41,556 bases of DNA from Bryobacterales bacterium (GCA_003136675.1 PLFE01000135.1:27189-68744); one strand, 5' to 3'; counted from the first letter of the stretch, positions 1 to 8,067 are shown. Numbers and translations are program-made. The notes: generated from the sequence alone by a model not told the origin.

Positions 1-486
1 CTGCGCGATGGATTCCTCGGCCAGCGCGTTTACGAAGCCAGCGGCCACTTGCGCATTGGTGGAATCGGCATCGATTTCAATAATGCGCGTTTGCCCGGCA
101 AGGCGAACCACGAGAGTTTGCCCGGCCATTGAGAGGGCCGCTCGGTCGACCATGCTTCCCAGGCGGGCTTTGGCGCGAGCCAGAAGAGTCTCGCTCTGCA
201 TGATGCGAATCTGGGTCTGGATATCCATCACTTCGGAGTCCGCACCGGAGTTGGGATTGCCATCCTGAGCCTTCAGCAGATTGTCCGTGATGCCTTCCAC
301 TTCCACGGTGGTGTGCGCGTGGTAGATGCGCGGTTCGAGGGAAGAAACAAGCAACGCGGCGAGTGCGCCGGCGACGATGGTTGAGAGGACCGGCTTCCAG
401 TTCCGTCGTAAAGTGGCTACGTGCTCCAACCAGAATAGGACGGGCAATTCTTCAGGAAGCCGGATGATGGATTTGTACTCGGACAT
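1..486 (-). CDS. Wzz/GumC-type polysaccharide chain-length determinant protein, partial (N-terminal 162 residues)
   Basis: The reading frame is open from an ATG at 486 to the left edge, so the C-terminal part lies outside the window. The start reads MSEYKSIIRLPEELPVL. One membrane segment is visible at about residues 32-50, followed by a periplasmic stretch with features of Wzz/exopolysaccharide transport proteins: a beta-rich entry (HTTVEVEG), a DIQTQIRIMQSETLL motif and an alternating region around residues 124-160. Proteins of this family sit in the inner membrane and set polymer length, and larger versions carry a C-terminal tyrosine kinase, which cannot be seen here. It lies 74 bp downstream of the Wza-like gene on the same strand, behind a REP-like hairpin, and so belongs to an exopolysaccharide export operon with the CpsB-like phosphatase. 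The family is fairly certain; kinase fusion is unknown. Confidence 0.8.
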   Translation of the reverse strand, partial: MSEYKSIIRLPEELPVLFWLEHVATLRRNWKPVLSTIVAGALAALLVSSLEPRIYHAHTTVEVEGITDNLLKAQDGNPNSGADSEVMDIQTQIRIMQSETLLARAKARLGSMVDRAALSMAGQTLVVRLAGQTRIIEIDADSTNAQVAAGFVNALAEESIAQ

Positions 487-490
487 AGCT

Positions 491-533
491 GGGCAGGCGA
501 GAGCGCCTGCCCCACCTGTGAACTGGGGTGGGG
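491..533. repeat. REP-like double hairpin between wza-like and wzz-like genes
   Basis: A perfect 9-bp stem (491-499 with 504-512, GGGCAGGCG/CGCCTGCCC) closes a 4-nt AGAG loop. A second perfect 7-bp stem (510-516 with 527-533, CCCCACC/GGTGGGG) shares three bases with the first, so the two stems exclude each other. The GGCAGGCG-loop-CGCCTGCC pattern resembles REP-type palindromes that I associate with Solibacter-like genomes. I saw only this copy in the window. It may tune expression between the two genes or act as a partial terminator. Confidence 0.65.
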
Positions 534-560
534 ATCGAGATCGAAGAATCTGATCAGAAT

Positions 561-1541
561 TTAGCGGGAGCCGCGGAACACCGCGATAGAGGAACCCGTG
601 CCGACAATCGCCTCCAAGGCGCGGGTAGTCACCACCTTGCCCCTGTTGGTGGGGATGTAAAAAATATCCTGAGCCCCAAGTAAAAACTCGGGGCATTTCC
701 CGGCGAGCATCGGGTTTAAATTCATCACGAATTCCGTCCGTTCGGTCTTGCCCGGGAGTAGCCTTAATACCCGAACGTGCGAGAAATCCGCATTGCGATT
801 ACTGCCTCCCGCACGCGCCAGGGCGTTGAGCACGGAGATGGAAGGGGCGCCAAAATCGTACGCGCCGGGGTGTCCGACTTCGCCGAGAACGTAGACCACG
901 CCGGCGGGCGGCACCGCCACGATATCGTGGGGGCGGAGCGGGATATTCTCTCCGGGATTTTGACCGTTGAGAAGCCTGGCGATCTCAATTTCGGCGACGT
1001 AGAACTTGCCGGTGGCGTCGAGTTTTGAGGAACCCAGCGGAATGGGCCCCTCACCCTCGAGACGCGTGAGTTGAATAAACGGACCGGCGTCCACCTTGAA
1101 GCCGCCAGCCTCCGAGACCGCCTCAAGCAGCCCTGTGCCGCCGTTTAGCTTCCTGATTCCAGGAGAATTGACCGCCCCTGTAACGGAGATCAACTCGGCG
1201 TGAAGTTCCGTCAGGGTGACGGTAACCGCGGGCTGCTTCAGGTAAATTTGCAGTCGGGCGGCGATTTCGGTCTGGAGCCACTCCGGGGTGTGGCCGCCGG
1301 CGCGGATGTGCCCGGCGACCGGGAGATTGATGAATCCCGAGGCATCGATCTTTACTGTGCGTTCCCCAATTTCATCCAGATCGAGCACCTTGACGGACAG
1401 GACATCGCCTGGGAACAGCGCGACGCTGACGGGGGATAGATTATCTGGAGCCGTAGCCGGCGGGCGTGCCGGTTGCGCTGGAACAGCGAAACCGACCAAC
1501 AAAGCCCCGCGCGCAAACCAAGCAATGACGCTAGGCGGCAT
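561..1541 (-). CDS. Wza-like polysaccharide export protein (Poly_export + SLBB)
   Basis: This 326-residue protein is predicted to form the periplasmic/outer-membrane part of a polysaccharide export channel. An N-terminal signal peptide (residues 1-25, ending VPAQPA) is followed by a Poly_export domain at about 38-115 (LFPGDVLSVKVLDLDEIGERTV, then GFINLPVAGHIRAGG). Two SLBB-type beta-grasp segments follow, at about 117-200 (ISVTGAVNSPGIRKL) and 218-300 (VYVLGEVGHPGAYDF). The signal peptide has no lipobox cysteine, whereas Escherichia coli Wza is a lipoprotein, so anchoring may differ. The ATG lies inside the 3' end of the upstream RHH gene (11-nt overlap), suggesting translational coupling. 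It precedes the Wzz-like gene in the same operon. Confidence 0.85.
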   Translation of the reverse strand: MPPSVIAWFARGALLVGFAVPAQPARPPATAPDNLSPVSVALFPGDVLSVKVLDLDEIGERTVKIDASGFINLPVAGHIRAGGHTPEWLQTEIAARLQIYLKQPAVTVTLTELHAELISVTGAVNSPGIRKLNGGTGLLEAVSEAGGFKVDAGPFIQLTRLEGEGPIPLGSSKLDATGKFYVAEIEIARLLNGQNPGENIPLRPHDIVAVPPAGVVYVLGEVGHPGAYDFGAPSISVLNALARAGGSNRNADFSHVRVLRLLPGKTERTEFVMNLNPMLAGKCPEFLLGAQDIFYIPTNRGKVVTTRALEAIVGTGSSIAVFRGSR

Positions 1542-1839
1542 CCACTGCTAGAGCACCGGCATTACGGGAAGCCGGGTCCAGCCGCGCCTCGATCAGTTGC
1601 ACCAGGCGTGCGACTTCATGATCGAGAGATGCCATCTTGCTGTCGAGATCGAGGATGCGCGTTTCCAAAGTGGAACTGGCGGCAGGGACGCTCTCACCAA
1701 TCACCTTTTGCATTGCGTTTCTGGCGAACTCCGACACGCTGCGCGAACCGTGCATACGGTAAAGGCTGCGAAGAGCTTCGTACTCCTCATCGGAAAGCCT
1801 TAGACTAATCATTCTGCTCTTACGCTTCAAAACTGCCAT
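1531..1839 (-). CDS. ribbon-helix-helix-like small protein with C-terminal coiled coil
   Basis: A 102-residue basic-start protein. Residues 10-45 (MISLRLSDEEYEALRSLYR, then SVSEFARNAMQKVI) look like a ribbon-helix-helix DNA-binding fold. Residues about 57-90 (TLETRILDLDSKMASLDHEV, continuing to VARLVQLIE) form a heptad-patterned helix that could oligomerise. The ATG at 1839 is preceded by an AAGGAG ribosome-binding site at 1851-1856. Its 3' end overlaps the Wza-like gene by 11 nt. Its place between the phosphatase and the exporter suggests a regulator of this polysaccharide operon, possibly acting at the palindrome at 2004-2025. That link is inferred; the fold call is from pattern alone. Confidence 0.65.
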   Translation of the reverse strand: MAVLKRKSRMISLRLSDEEYEALRSLYRMHGSRSVSEFARNAMQKVIGESVPAASSTLETRILDLDSKMASLDHEVARLVQLIEARLDPASRNAGALAVDAA

Positions 1840-2003
1840 GAGATTCCGTTCTCCTTGTCAGAAACCCCCGCCCGGCAATATACCGCAAACGGGCTACTTT
1901 CCCGTGACGACGCGTTCAGGTGCACACCGGCTTCACCTTGCCCGCGCCCAAACCTTCCTTGAAAAAGGGAGCGACCGCTGGAAACTCCAAGAAAGGTATT
2001 ACA

Positions 2004-2025
2004 CACAAAGTATGTCCACTTTGTG
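2004..2025. promoter_or_regulatory. candidate operator, perfect 8-bp inverted repeat
   Basis: CACAAAGT (2004-2011) and ACTTTGTG (2018-2025) form a perfect inverted repeat with a 6-nt spacer. It lies in the 243-bp gap between the phosphatase gene and the RHH gene, 165 bp upstream of the RHH start. The symmetry and spacing fit a dimeric regulator better than a terminator. The rest of the gap shows no convincing gene. Confidence 0.45.
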
Positions 2026-2082
2026 CTGGAAACTGCAAGGATTCTCAAACTATTTTCAAAATAAATGTTAATCCGGAAGTTT

Positions 2083-2841
2083 TCAACGGAAGAACGGAAA
2101 GCGAAATTTGGTTTTTTCCGGTCGCGGCGTTTCGGTAATGCGGGACCCTTCGAGGGCGTGGCGCGGGTTGTCGGTGAAGAGTCTTTGGGCGGTGGCGTCG
2201 CCGTGTTTTTGCGAGACCAACGCAAATGCGCGGTCGAGCCGGGGAGGCCGGTGTACGAGGTCGTGGCCGTCGCTCGCCACAAACTGCGCACGGCCATCCT
2301 GAACCAATTTCCATGCGATTTCCTTGGCTTTTCGGCCAAAATGACCCTCCAGGGATTGGGCCGTGACCTGGGCATAGCAGCCGTGCTCCAGCCAGGCGTT
2401 GAATTGCCGCTCCTCGGTCCACAAGACTCGATTGCGCTCCGGATGGGTGATGACGGGGATGATGCCCACCGCGATCATATGCTCGAATGCGCGGCCCATA
2501 TTGGGAGGCATGACGTGTTCCGGAAGCTCCACCATCAAGTAGGAACGCGCGTTGATCGTATATGGGGCCGGATTCTGGAGCGCGTTCTCAATATTGCCGA
2601 AACTCAGGTGAAAATCGCAGCCTGGGTGGATCTTCGGTACTGCTCCGCAATGGACCTGCAGGTTCTTGATCTTCTCCCGAATTTTGTCGGGATCGTAGGT
2701 GTACTCATTATTGGCGTGCGGCGTGGCCACGATGTCGGTTGTGCCAGTCTCGGCGGCCAGGCGAAGCATCGCCAGGCTGGCGTCGCGCGATTCGGCGCCG
2801 TCATCGAGTCCCCAGAGAATATGGCTGTGGATGTCAACCAT
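2083..2841 (-). CDS. CpsB/CapC-family PHP tyrosine-protein phosphatase
   Basis: A metal-dependent phosphatase of the PHP fold that in this family dephosphorylates the tyrosine kinase controlling capsule or exopolysaccharide assembly. Metal-binding signatures are visible in order: DIHSHILWGLDDGA near the start, ATPHANNEY at about residue 39, a glutamate in VELPEHVMPPNMG, THPERN, and ASDGHD near residue 195. I chose the ATG at 2841 because family members begin at M-x-DIHSH and a GGAAG precedes it. An in-frame ATG at 2862 would add seven residues. The last 25 residues are basic and probably unstructured. It heads the minus-strand polysaccharide operon and is divergent from the glycosylase gene. 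Confidence 0.88.
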   Translation of the reverse strand: MVDIHSHILWGLDDGAESRDASLAMLRLAAETGTTDIVATPHANNEYTYDPDKIREKIKNLQVHCGAVPKIHPGCDFHLSFGNIENALQNPAPYTINARSYLMVELPEHVMPPNMGRAFEHMIAVGIIPVITHPERNRVLWTEERQFNAWLEHGCYAQVTAQSLEGHFGRKAKEIAWKLVQDGRAQFVASDGHDLVHRPPRLDRAFALVSQKHGDATAQRLFTDNPRHALEGSRITETPRPEKTKFRFPFFR

Positions 2842-2898
2842 GAGTAGCGGCTTCCATTGCATGTTCTCATGTTGGTTAAGCTGAACGTCAAGAGCAGC

Positions 2899-3798
2899 AT
2901 GCCCGAGTTACCGGACATAAAGGCCTATATCGCCGCCATGGAGCCGCGTTTGATGGGGCAGCGGCTGGACCGTATCCGGCTGGTGAACCCGTTCCTGTTG
3001 CGCACGGTGGAACCGCGGATCGCGGACGCGGAAGGCCGGCGCGTGACCGAACTGCGGCGCATCGGAAAACGGATTGCGATCGGAGTGGAAGGCGATCTGT
3101 GGCTGGTGCTGCATTTGATGATCGCCGGCCGGCTGCATTGGAAAGGGGCTGGAGCTAAGCTGACGGGCCGGCAGAACCTGGCCTCGTTCGATTTTCCGGC
3201 GGGATCTCTGACGCTGACCGAGGCAGGCGCCAAGCGCCGGGCGTCGCTGCATGTTTTGAGCGGAGAGGAAGGCTTACGATCCGTAGACCCCGGAGGAATC
3301 GATGTGTTCGCCGCCGACTTAGAGTCTTTTCGCCGGGCGTTGACGGTGGAGAACCACACTTTGAAGCGCGCGCTGACCGACCCGAGCCTGATCAGCGGCG
3401 TTGGGAATGCGTATTCCGATGAGATTCTGCACGCGGCAAAGCTTTCGCCCCTGGCGCAGACGCAAAAGCTGAAGCCGGACGAATGGGAGCGTTTGTTCGC
3501 GGCCACTCTGGGCACGCTCGCGCTGTGGATAGAGCGATTGAAAACCGAAGCGGGGGATGGCTTCCCGGAAAAGGTAACCGCGTTCCGCGCGGAAATGGCG
3601 GTGCATGGACGCGGGGGGCAGCCGTGTCCCCGGTGCGGCGCGGAGGTTCTGCGGATTCGCTACGCCGATAACGAGACCAACTACTGCGCGCGGTGCCAGA
3701 CCGGCGGGAAGGTTCTGGCGGATCGCGGATTGTCCCGGCTGCTTGGATCGGACTGGCCGCGAACGCTGGACGAGCTCGAGGCGTTGCGGCGGAGGTAA
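2899..3798 (+). CDS. mutM: Fpg/Nei-family DNA glycosylase (formamidopyrimidine-DNA glycosylase)
   Basis: A 299-residue base-excision repair enzyme that removes oxidised purines and cuts the DNA backbone by beta/delta elimination. The start is fixed at MPELPD because the N-terminal proline (after Met removal) is the catalytic nucleophile, followed by the catalytic glutamate; the open frame extends upstream but without family features. Visible features are conserved Lys57 in RIGKRIAI, a helix-two-turn-helix segment near residues 165-182 (LISGVGNAYSDEILHAA), and a C-terminal zinc finger with Cys243, Cys246, Cys263 and Cys266. About 30 residues follow the finger. The usual PELPEVE start is PELPDIK here, replacing a conserved glutamate by aspartate, so substrate preference may differ. 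The symbol is by family; a paralogue of the true mutM is possible. Confidence 0.88.
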   Translation: MPELPDIKAYIAAMEPRLMGQRLDRIRLVNPFLLRTVEPRIADAEGRRVTELRRIGKRIAIGVEGDLWLVLHLMIAGRLHWKGAGAKLTGRQNLASFDFPAGSLTLTEAGAKRRASLHVLSGEEGLRSVDPGGIDVFAADLESFRRALTVENHTLKRALTDPSLISGVGNAYSDEILHAAKLSPLAQTQKLKPDEWERLFAATLGTLALWIERLKTEAGDGFPEKVTAFRAEMAVHGRGGQPCPRCGAEVLRIRYADNETNYCARCQTGGKVLADRGLSRLLGSDWPRTLDELEALRRR

Positions 3799-3805
3799 CA
3801 TCCTC

Positions 3806-3823
3806 ACTTACTAAGTAGTAAGT
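3806..3823. promoter_or_regulatory. perfect 8-bp palindrome just after the glycosylase gene
   Basis: ACTTACTA (3806-3813) and TAGTAAGT (3816-3823) are perfect inverted copies with a 2-nt centre. The centre is too short for a terminator loop and no T run follows, so an operator is more likely. The TACTA/TAGTA half-sites resemble those of winged-helix repressors of the BlaI/MecI or PadR kind. It sits about 50 bp upstream of the promoter for the propeller operon. Confidence 0.45.
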
Positions 3824-3872
3824 CAGTACGCCTCTCCAATTATGAAAATTTGTTGATGTTACAAAACACCTA

Positions 3873-3900
3873 TTGACAATTGCAAAAGTAATTCTATGCT
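3873..3900 (+). promoter_or_regulatory. sigma70-type promoter of the propeller-VWA-TPR operon
   Basis: A perfect -35 box TTGACA (3873-3878) is separated by 16 nt from a good -10 box TATGCT (3895-3900), in an AT-rich island that stands out from the GC-rich surroundings. Transcription would start near 3906-3908, giving a leader of only about 12-14 nt before the ATG at 3920. No Shine-Dalgarno sequence is visible in that leader. Confidence 0.8.
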
Positions 3901-3919
3901 GAAACCAACAGGTTAGTGC

Positions 3920-5800
3920 ATGGGCCCCAAACCGGGAGCGGTTCTCCTCCTTATCGCAATCGCAGCAACAATCACTTTCATGGTGGTTCGCAAGCGAGCC
4001 GAAACCACGCTAAAGCAATCGAGGGACGAAGTGGCCGACGCGCGAAGCGTGCGGTTTGTGGAGACGGCCGCACGTCCGGCGGTGATGCCGGGGGCGGAAC
4101 TGCTGCCGGGTCCGGGTGGATATAAAGACGCGTCCGAGTTCGGCGGAAAGGTCTACCTGGGCGGCGCGTCCGGCTTGACTGCCCTTACCCCCGATGGCGC
4201 GCGGGTCGCCGCATATCGGCCGGGTTTTGAACTCCCGCCAGCCGGCGTTGTGGCGCTGCGCACGCGCGGCGATGAGTTACTCATCGCCACCGATGGCGAG
4301 GGCCTCCTGAGCTTCGACGGGAGGCAGTTTCTTAGCATCCGGCCACGGGACCCCGATAGCCGACATCTCACGGCGCTGCTGCCGCTCGCAAGCGGACGCG
4401 TGCTGCTGGGCACGGCGAAAGCGGGCGTGCTGATTTACGACGGCAAGCACCTGACGCATTTCAATGCCACCCTGAATCAGGAACACATCACGGCTCTGGC
4501 TGGGCAGGAAGCCGATGTGTGGATCGGCACTTTGCAGCACGGGGCGTACCGGTGGCACGCCGGTCAGATGGACCATTTCGAAGCCGGGACAGGCCTGCCG
4601 GATTCGCAGGTCCTCTCGCTTGAGGCGGCGGGCGATCTGGCTTTTGTGGGCACGCCGGTGGGCGTTGCGGAGTTTCATGGAGGGCGCTTCGAGCGCGTCG
4701 TAGCGGCGGGTTACCTGGCGAAAGCGCTCGAATGGAGCGGGGACCGTTTGCTGGTGGGAACCGAAGATGAGGGCGTGATCGAGGTTCCTCTGGACGCACG
4801 AGGGCACGTGGTCCGTTCGTCTTCTTTGCGGAATCCCGGATTTGATGGCGGCGCTGTGGAGCGTCTGTTTGGCGATCTGGTGCTGACCTCCGACGCAGTT
4901 TATGAGCGCAGCGGACGCCGGGTGCTGGGCGCGGACGAAGGCGCGCTGACCGATCGCGACATTTCGGCGCTTGCTGTGGAACCGGGTGGACGCACGTGGG
5001 TGGGGTACTTCGACCGCGGGCTCGACCTGGTCGAACCGGGGCACGTCCACCTGGAGCACACCCGCCATCTTGAGGACGAACACCTTTTCTGCGTGAACCG
5101 GATTGCCATCCAGCCGGGGGTCCGGACTGCGGTTGCGACGGCGAACGGATTAGTGCTCTTCGATCCGTCCGGGCGTCAGCGGCAGGTGCTGAGCCGCGCG
5201 GATGGATTGATTGCGGATCACGTCAGCGATGTGATGCTTCACGGGGACGAAATGGTGGTGGCGACTCCGGCAGGCCTGACCTTCGTGGATCGTACCGGAA
5301 TGCGTAGTCTCTATGCCTTCCAGGGGTTAGTGAACAACCACGCTTATAGTTTGGGGGGTAACCCGGCGGAGCTGCTGGTAGGTACCTTGGGCGGGCTATC
5401 GGTGTTACAAGGCGGGATAGTTCGCGCAAGTTACACGACGGCGAATTCACGACTGAAGCATAACTGGATCACCGCCGTGGCGCAGGCCGGCGATGAGTGG
5501 TTTGCGGGTACTTATGGCGCGGGGGTATTGAGTTTCAAAGCGGGGCAATGGAGTAGTTTCCCGGACCTTCCCGGCGGCGTCATCGTGAACCCGAATGCGA
5601 TTCTGGTGACGCCCTCGCGGGTGCTGGCCGGGAGCCTGGGTCAGGGGCTTTTGAGCTTCGAGCGCGGCTCCCGAAGGTGGAACGTGATGACCACCAGCCT
5701 GCCTTCCTTAAATGTGACGGCGCTCGCGGAAGCGGGCGGAGTTTTGCTGATCGGCACGGACAACGGATTGGTCCGGATGCCTGTAGGGGATGTTCCATGA
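3920..5800 (+). CDS. membrane-anchored beta-propeller protein with reg_prop-type repeats
   Basis: A 626-residue protein with an N-terminal membrane anchor at about residues 7-23 and an otherwise extracytoplasmic body. The body is built of repeating units of about 40 residues that contain motifs such as LLIATDGEGLLSFDG, VLLGTAKAGVLIYDG, VWIGTLQHGAYRW, LLVGTLGGLSVLQG and LLIGTDNGLVRM. These match two-component-regulator propeller (reg_prop) blades, and the length allows about two propellers. No kinase or DNA-binding domain follows, unlike hybrid sensor proteins with such propellers, so it probably serves as a scaffold or ligand-binding module. The stop overlaps the start of the VIT/VWA gene (ATGA). 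The substrate is unknown. Confidence 0.8.
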   Translation: MGPKPGAVLLLIAIAATITFMVVRKRAETTLKQSRDEVADARSVRFVETAARPAVMPGAELLPGPGGYKDASEFGGKVYLGGASGLTALTPDGARVAAYRPGFELPPAGVVALRTRGDELLIATDGEGLLSFDGRQFLSIRPRDPDSRHLTALLPLASGRVLLGTAKAGVLIYDGKHLTHFNATLNQEHITALAGQEADVWIGTLQHGAYRWHAGQMDHFEAGTGLPDSQVLSLEAAGDLAFVGTPVGVAEFHGGRFERVVAAGYLAKALEWSGDRLLVGTEDEGVIEVPLDARGHVVRSSSLRNPGFDGGAVERLFGDLVLTSDAVYERSGRRVLGADEGALTDRDISALAVEPGGRTWVGYFDRGLDLVEPGHVHLEHTRHLEDEHLFCVNRIAIQPGVRTAVATANGLVLFDPSGRQRQVLSRADGLIADHVSDVMLHGDEMVVATPAGLTFVDRTGMRSLYAFQGLVNNHAYSLGGNPAELLVGTLGGLSVLQGGIVRASYTTANSRLKHNWITAVAQAGDEWFAGTYGAGVLSFKAGQWSSFPDLPGGVIVNPNAILVTPSRVLAGSLGQGLLSFERGSRRWNVMTTSLPSLNVTALAEAGGVLLIGTDNGLVRMPVGDVP

Positions 5801-8067
5801 GGTATTTTGCTTGCGCGATTGGGTTGATTTTTGGGGCGTCGTGTCTTTGCGGCGATGCCGGGGTGCTGGTGCCCGGCGACAGGCAACAGCCGGATCCCTC
5901 CGTCTTGTCCCTGCAGGAGATGTCCATCGACATCCTGATTGATGACGGGATGGCGCGGGTTCGCGTGCGGCAGGTTTTTGCGAGCCACGTGCAGGGTGTG
6001 ATGGAAGGTCTCTACACCTTCGCCCTGCCCGACCGGGCGTCCGTTTCGGATTTCGCCGTTTGGGACGACGTGACACGCATTCCCGGCGTGATTCTGGAGC
6101 GGAAGCGCGCGGGCGAGATCTACGAACAAGCGAAGAACCAAAGCGTCGATCCGGGATTGCTGCAAGCCGGAGAACGCGGTGCGGACGAAGCACGGCGCAG
6201 TTCTACTTTTACGGCGAAAATCGTGCCGATTCCGGGTTACGGGACGAAGCGGCTGGAGATGGAATACTACGAGCCGCTGCCGGTGGAAAATCTGGAATCG
6301 TTTTTCGCCGTTCCCCTGCGGCCGGATGCGTATCATGGGCAGACGGCGGGCAAGCTGTCGATCCAGTTGGAGGTGCACAGCAGCCATCCCATGCGTGGTT
6401 TTGAACAAGTGGGCAAGCTTTATTCGCTTACTGTGCGGCAGAAGACGGCTGCCGTTTTGCAGGCGAGCTTTGAAGGCACGAATGTCTCGATGAATGAGGA
6501 CTTCGCCATTCGATTCGGACTCGACCCGGCGGGAGCGAACCGGTTGAGGGTGGCGACTCACCGGGACGCTGGGGAGCCGGGCTTCTTTCAACCGTCGGTG
6601 CTGCTGGGCGTTCCACCTGGTGAAAGCGCGGGCGGGCCGCCGCGCACGGTCGTTGCGCTGTTCGATGTTTCGCTTTCGATGCAGTGGGAGAAGCTGGAGC
6701 GCAGTTTCACGGCGCTCGATAAACTGCTGCGCGGGCTCCGGCCGCAGGATCGGTTCAACCTGCTGCTCTTCAATTCCGAGGTAACTCGCTTCGCGGCGTC
6801 TCCCGTGACGGCCGATGCGGCGGCGGTAGAAAAAGCGCTGGCTTTCGTTCGAGCCAGCCGGCTACGCGGAGGCACGAATCTTCAACGTGCGCTGTCGGCC
6901 GGTCTCGATCAAACCGGCGGCGGGTATCTGGTGCTGCTGTCCGATGGCGGAGCGACGAAGGGCATCGTGCAGGACGGGAAGCTGGCGGCCTGGTATGCCG
7001 GAGAGTGGAGCAGACTGGCCGCGGCGAAACGGCCGCATACCTATATCTTCGGCGTGGGCGACGACGCGAATCTGCCGCTGCTGAAGATGCTGGCGCGGCA
7101 GGATGGATTGCTCGAAACCGTGCGCTCCACCGAGCCCATCGATTTCAAACTGAATTCGTTTCTGTCGAAAATAGGGCGGCGGCCCTTGGCGGGGATGGTT
7201 CTGAGCGCGGATCCGGCGGCAAGTGTAACCATGGTCTACCCGCTCCAGGATGTACACTTCGCCGGTTCCGAGGCGTCGTGGATCGGAGAGTATCTGAACC
7301 CGCAGCCGGTTACATTTTCAGCCGGCGGAATGACGGCGCGCGTTGGATTGCCGGCGCTGGATGCGGAGCACCCACAGTTGCCGCGTACCTGGGGGCGGGC
7401 GCGCGTGGACGCGCTGCTCGAAAAGATCGAGCGCGAAGGCGAAGACAGTGCGTCGATTGACGAGATCATCCGGCTCTCGCGCAAATACAAGTTCGTCACC
7501 CCCTACACTTCATTTTTGGCCGTGCCGCGCGCGTTGCTGCGGCCGCGCGTGATTCGACCCGGCGATCCGGTGCTGCGTGTTCGTACGGACGAATCCATCA
7601 TTTCAGTGACGGCCCTGTTTCCTTTTGGCCTGGTGAAGCCGCTGCGTTTTCTGAAAGGGGAAGACATCTGGCAGACGCGTTTCCTCGCGCCCGCCGAAAT
7701 GAACGACGGCGCCTACCCGGTGCGCTTGATTCTTCGCGACCGCAACGGGCATGTCTATAAGGAATCGAAGAACTTCATCATTGCGAGCCATCCGCCGGTG
7801 GTGCGCGTGAGGCTCGAGAAGAGCCGCTTCCATGCGGGCGAGACCATCCGGCTGAAGGTGAGCGCGTCGGCGATGACGCGCACGGTGTCGGCGCGGATTT
7901 ACGGGGCGAGCCCGGCGATTCTGCGCTGGGATCAACAGGCTGGCGCAAATACGGGCGACCTGGTGATTCCCGCTCATTTGCCGGCCGGCAGATACCCGCT
8001 GACGGTGACAGCGGAAGATATCGCGCACAACATCGGGAGCCAGGAGGTGCAGATTGAGGTTCAGTAA
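5797..8067 (+). CDS. secreted VIT and VWA domain protein
   Basis: A 756-residue protein beginning at an ATG that overlaps the previous stop as ATGA; upstream in-frame sequence is inside the propeller gene and is rejected. Residues 1-19 are a signal peptide. A VIT domain covers about 35-165 (EMSIDILIDDGMARVRVRQVF; ERKRAGEIYEQAK; PIPGYGTKRLEMEYYEPLP). A VWA domain follows at about 283-450 with a complete metal site DVSLS (Asp290, Ser292, Ser294) and LLSDGG. The C-terminal 170 residues look like beta-sandwich segments. VIT-VWA proteins resemble inter-alpha-trypsin inhibitor heavy chains and usually bind other proteins through the metal site. No LPXTG or PEP-CTERM sorting tail is present. Overlap with the next gene is 14 nt. 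Confidence 0.85.
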   Translation: MRYFACAIGLIFGASCLCGDAGVLVPGDRQQPDPSVLSLQEMSIDILIDDGMARVRVRQVFASHVQGVMEGLYTFALPDRASVSDFAVWDDVTRIPGVILERKRAGEIYEQAKNQSVDPGLLQAGERGADEARRSSTFTAKIVPIPGYGTKRLEMEYYEPLPVENLESFFAVPLRPDAYHGQTAGKLSIQLEVHSSHPMRGFEQVGKLYSLTVRQKTAAVLQASFEGTNVSMNEDFAIRFGLDPAGANRLRVATHRDAGEPGFFQPSVLLGVPPGESAGGPPRTVVALFDVSLSMQWEKLERSFTALDKLLRGLRPQDRFNLLLFNSEVTRFAASPVTADAAAVEKALAFVRASRLRGGTNLQRALSAGLDQTGGGYLVLLSDGGATKGIVQDGKLAAWYAGEWSRLAAAKRPHTYIFGVGDDANLPLLKMLARQDGLLETVRSTEPIDFKLNSFLSKIGRRPLAGMVLSADPAASVTMVYPLQDVHFAGSEASWIGEYLNPQPVTFSAGGMTARVGLPALDAEHPQLPRTWGRARVDALLEKIEREGEDSASIDEIIRLSRKYKFVTPYTSFLAVPRALLRPRVIRPGDPVLRVRTDESIISVTALFPFGLVKPLRFLKGEDIWQTRFLAPAEMNDGAYPVRLILRDRNGHVYKESKNFIIASHPPVVRVRLEKSRFHAGETIRLKVSASAMTRTVSARIYGASPAILRWDQQAGANTGDLVIPAHLPAGRYPLTVTAEDIAHNIGSQEVQIEVQ
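8042..8049 (+). promoter_or_regulatory. strong ribosome-binding site that fixes a TTG start
   Basis: AGGAGGTG at 8042-8049 lies inside the end of the VIT/VWA gene, with GGAGG 6 nt before the TTG at 8054. It supports the unusual TTG start of the giant TPR protein. Confidence 0.75.

Noticed and set aside
2065..2847. 260-residue plus-strand open frame opposite the PHP phosphatase
   Set aside because: The opposite strand carries all phosphatase metal motifs; this frame has none.
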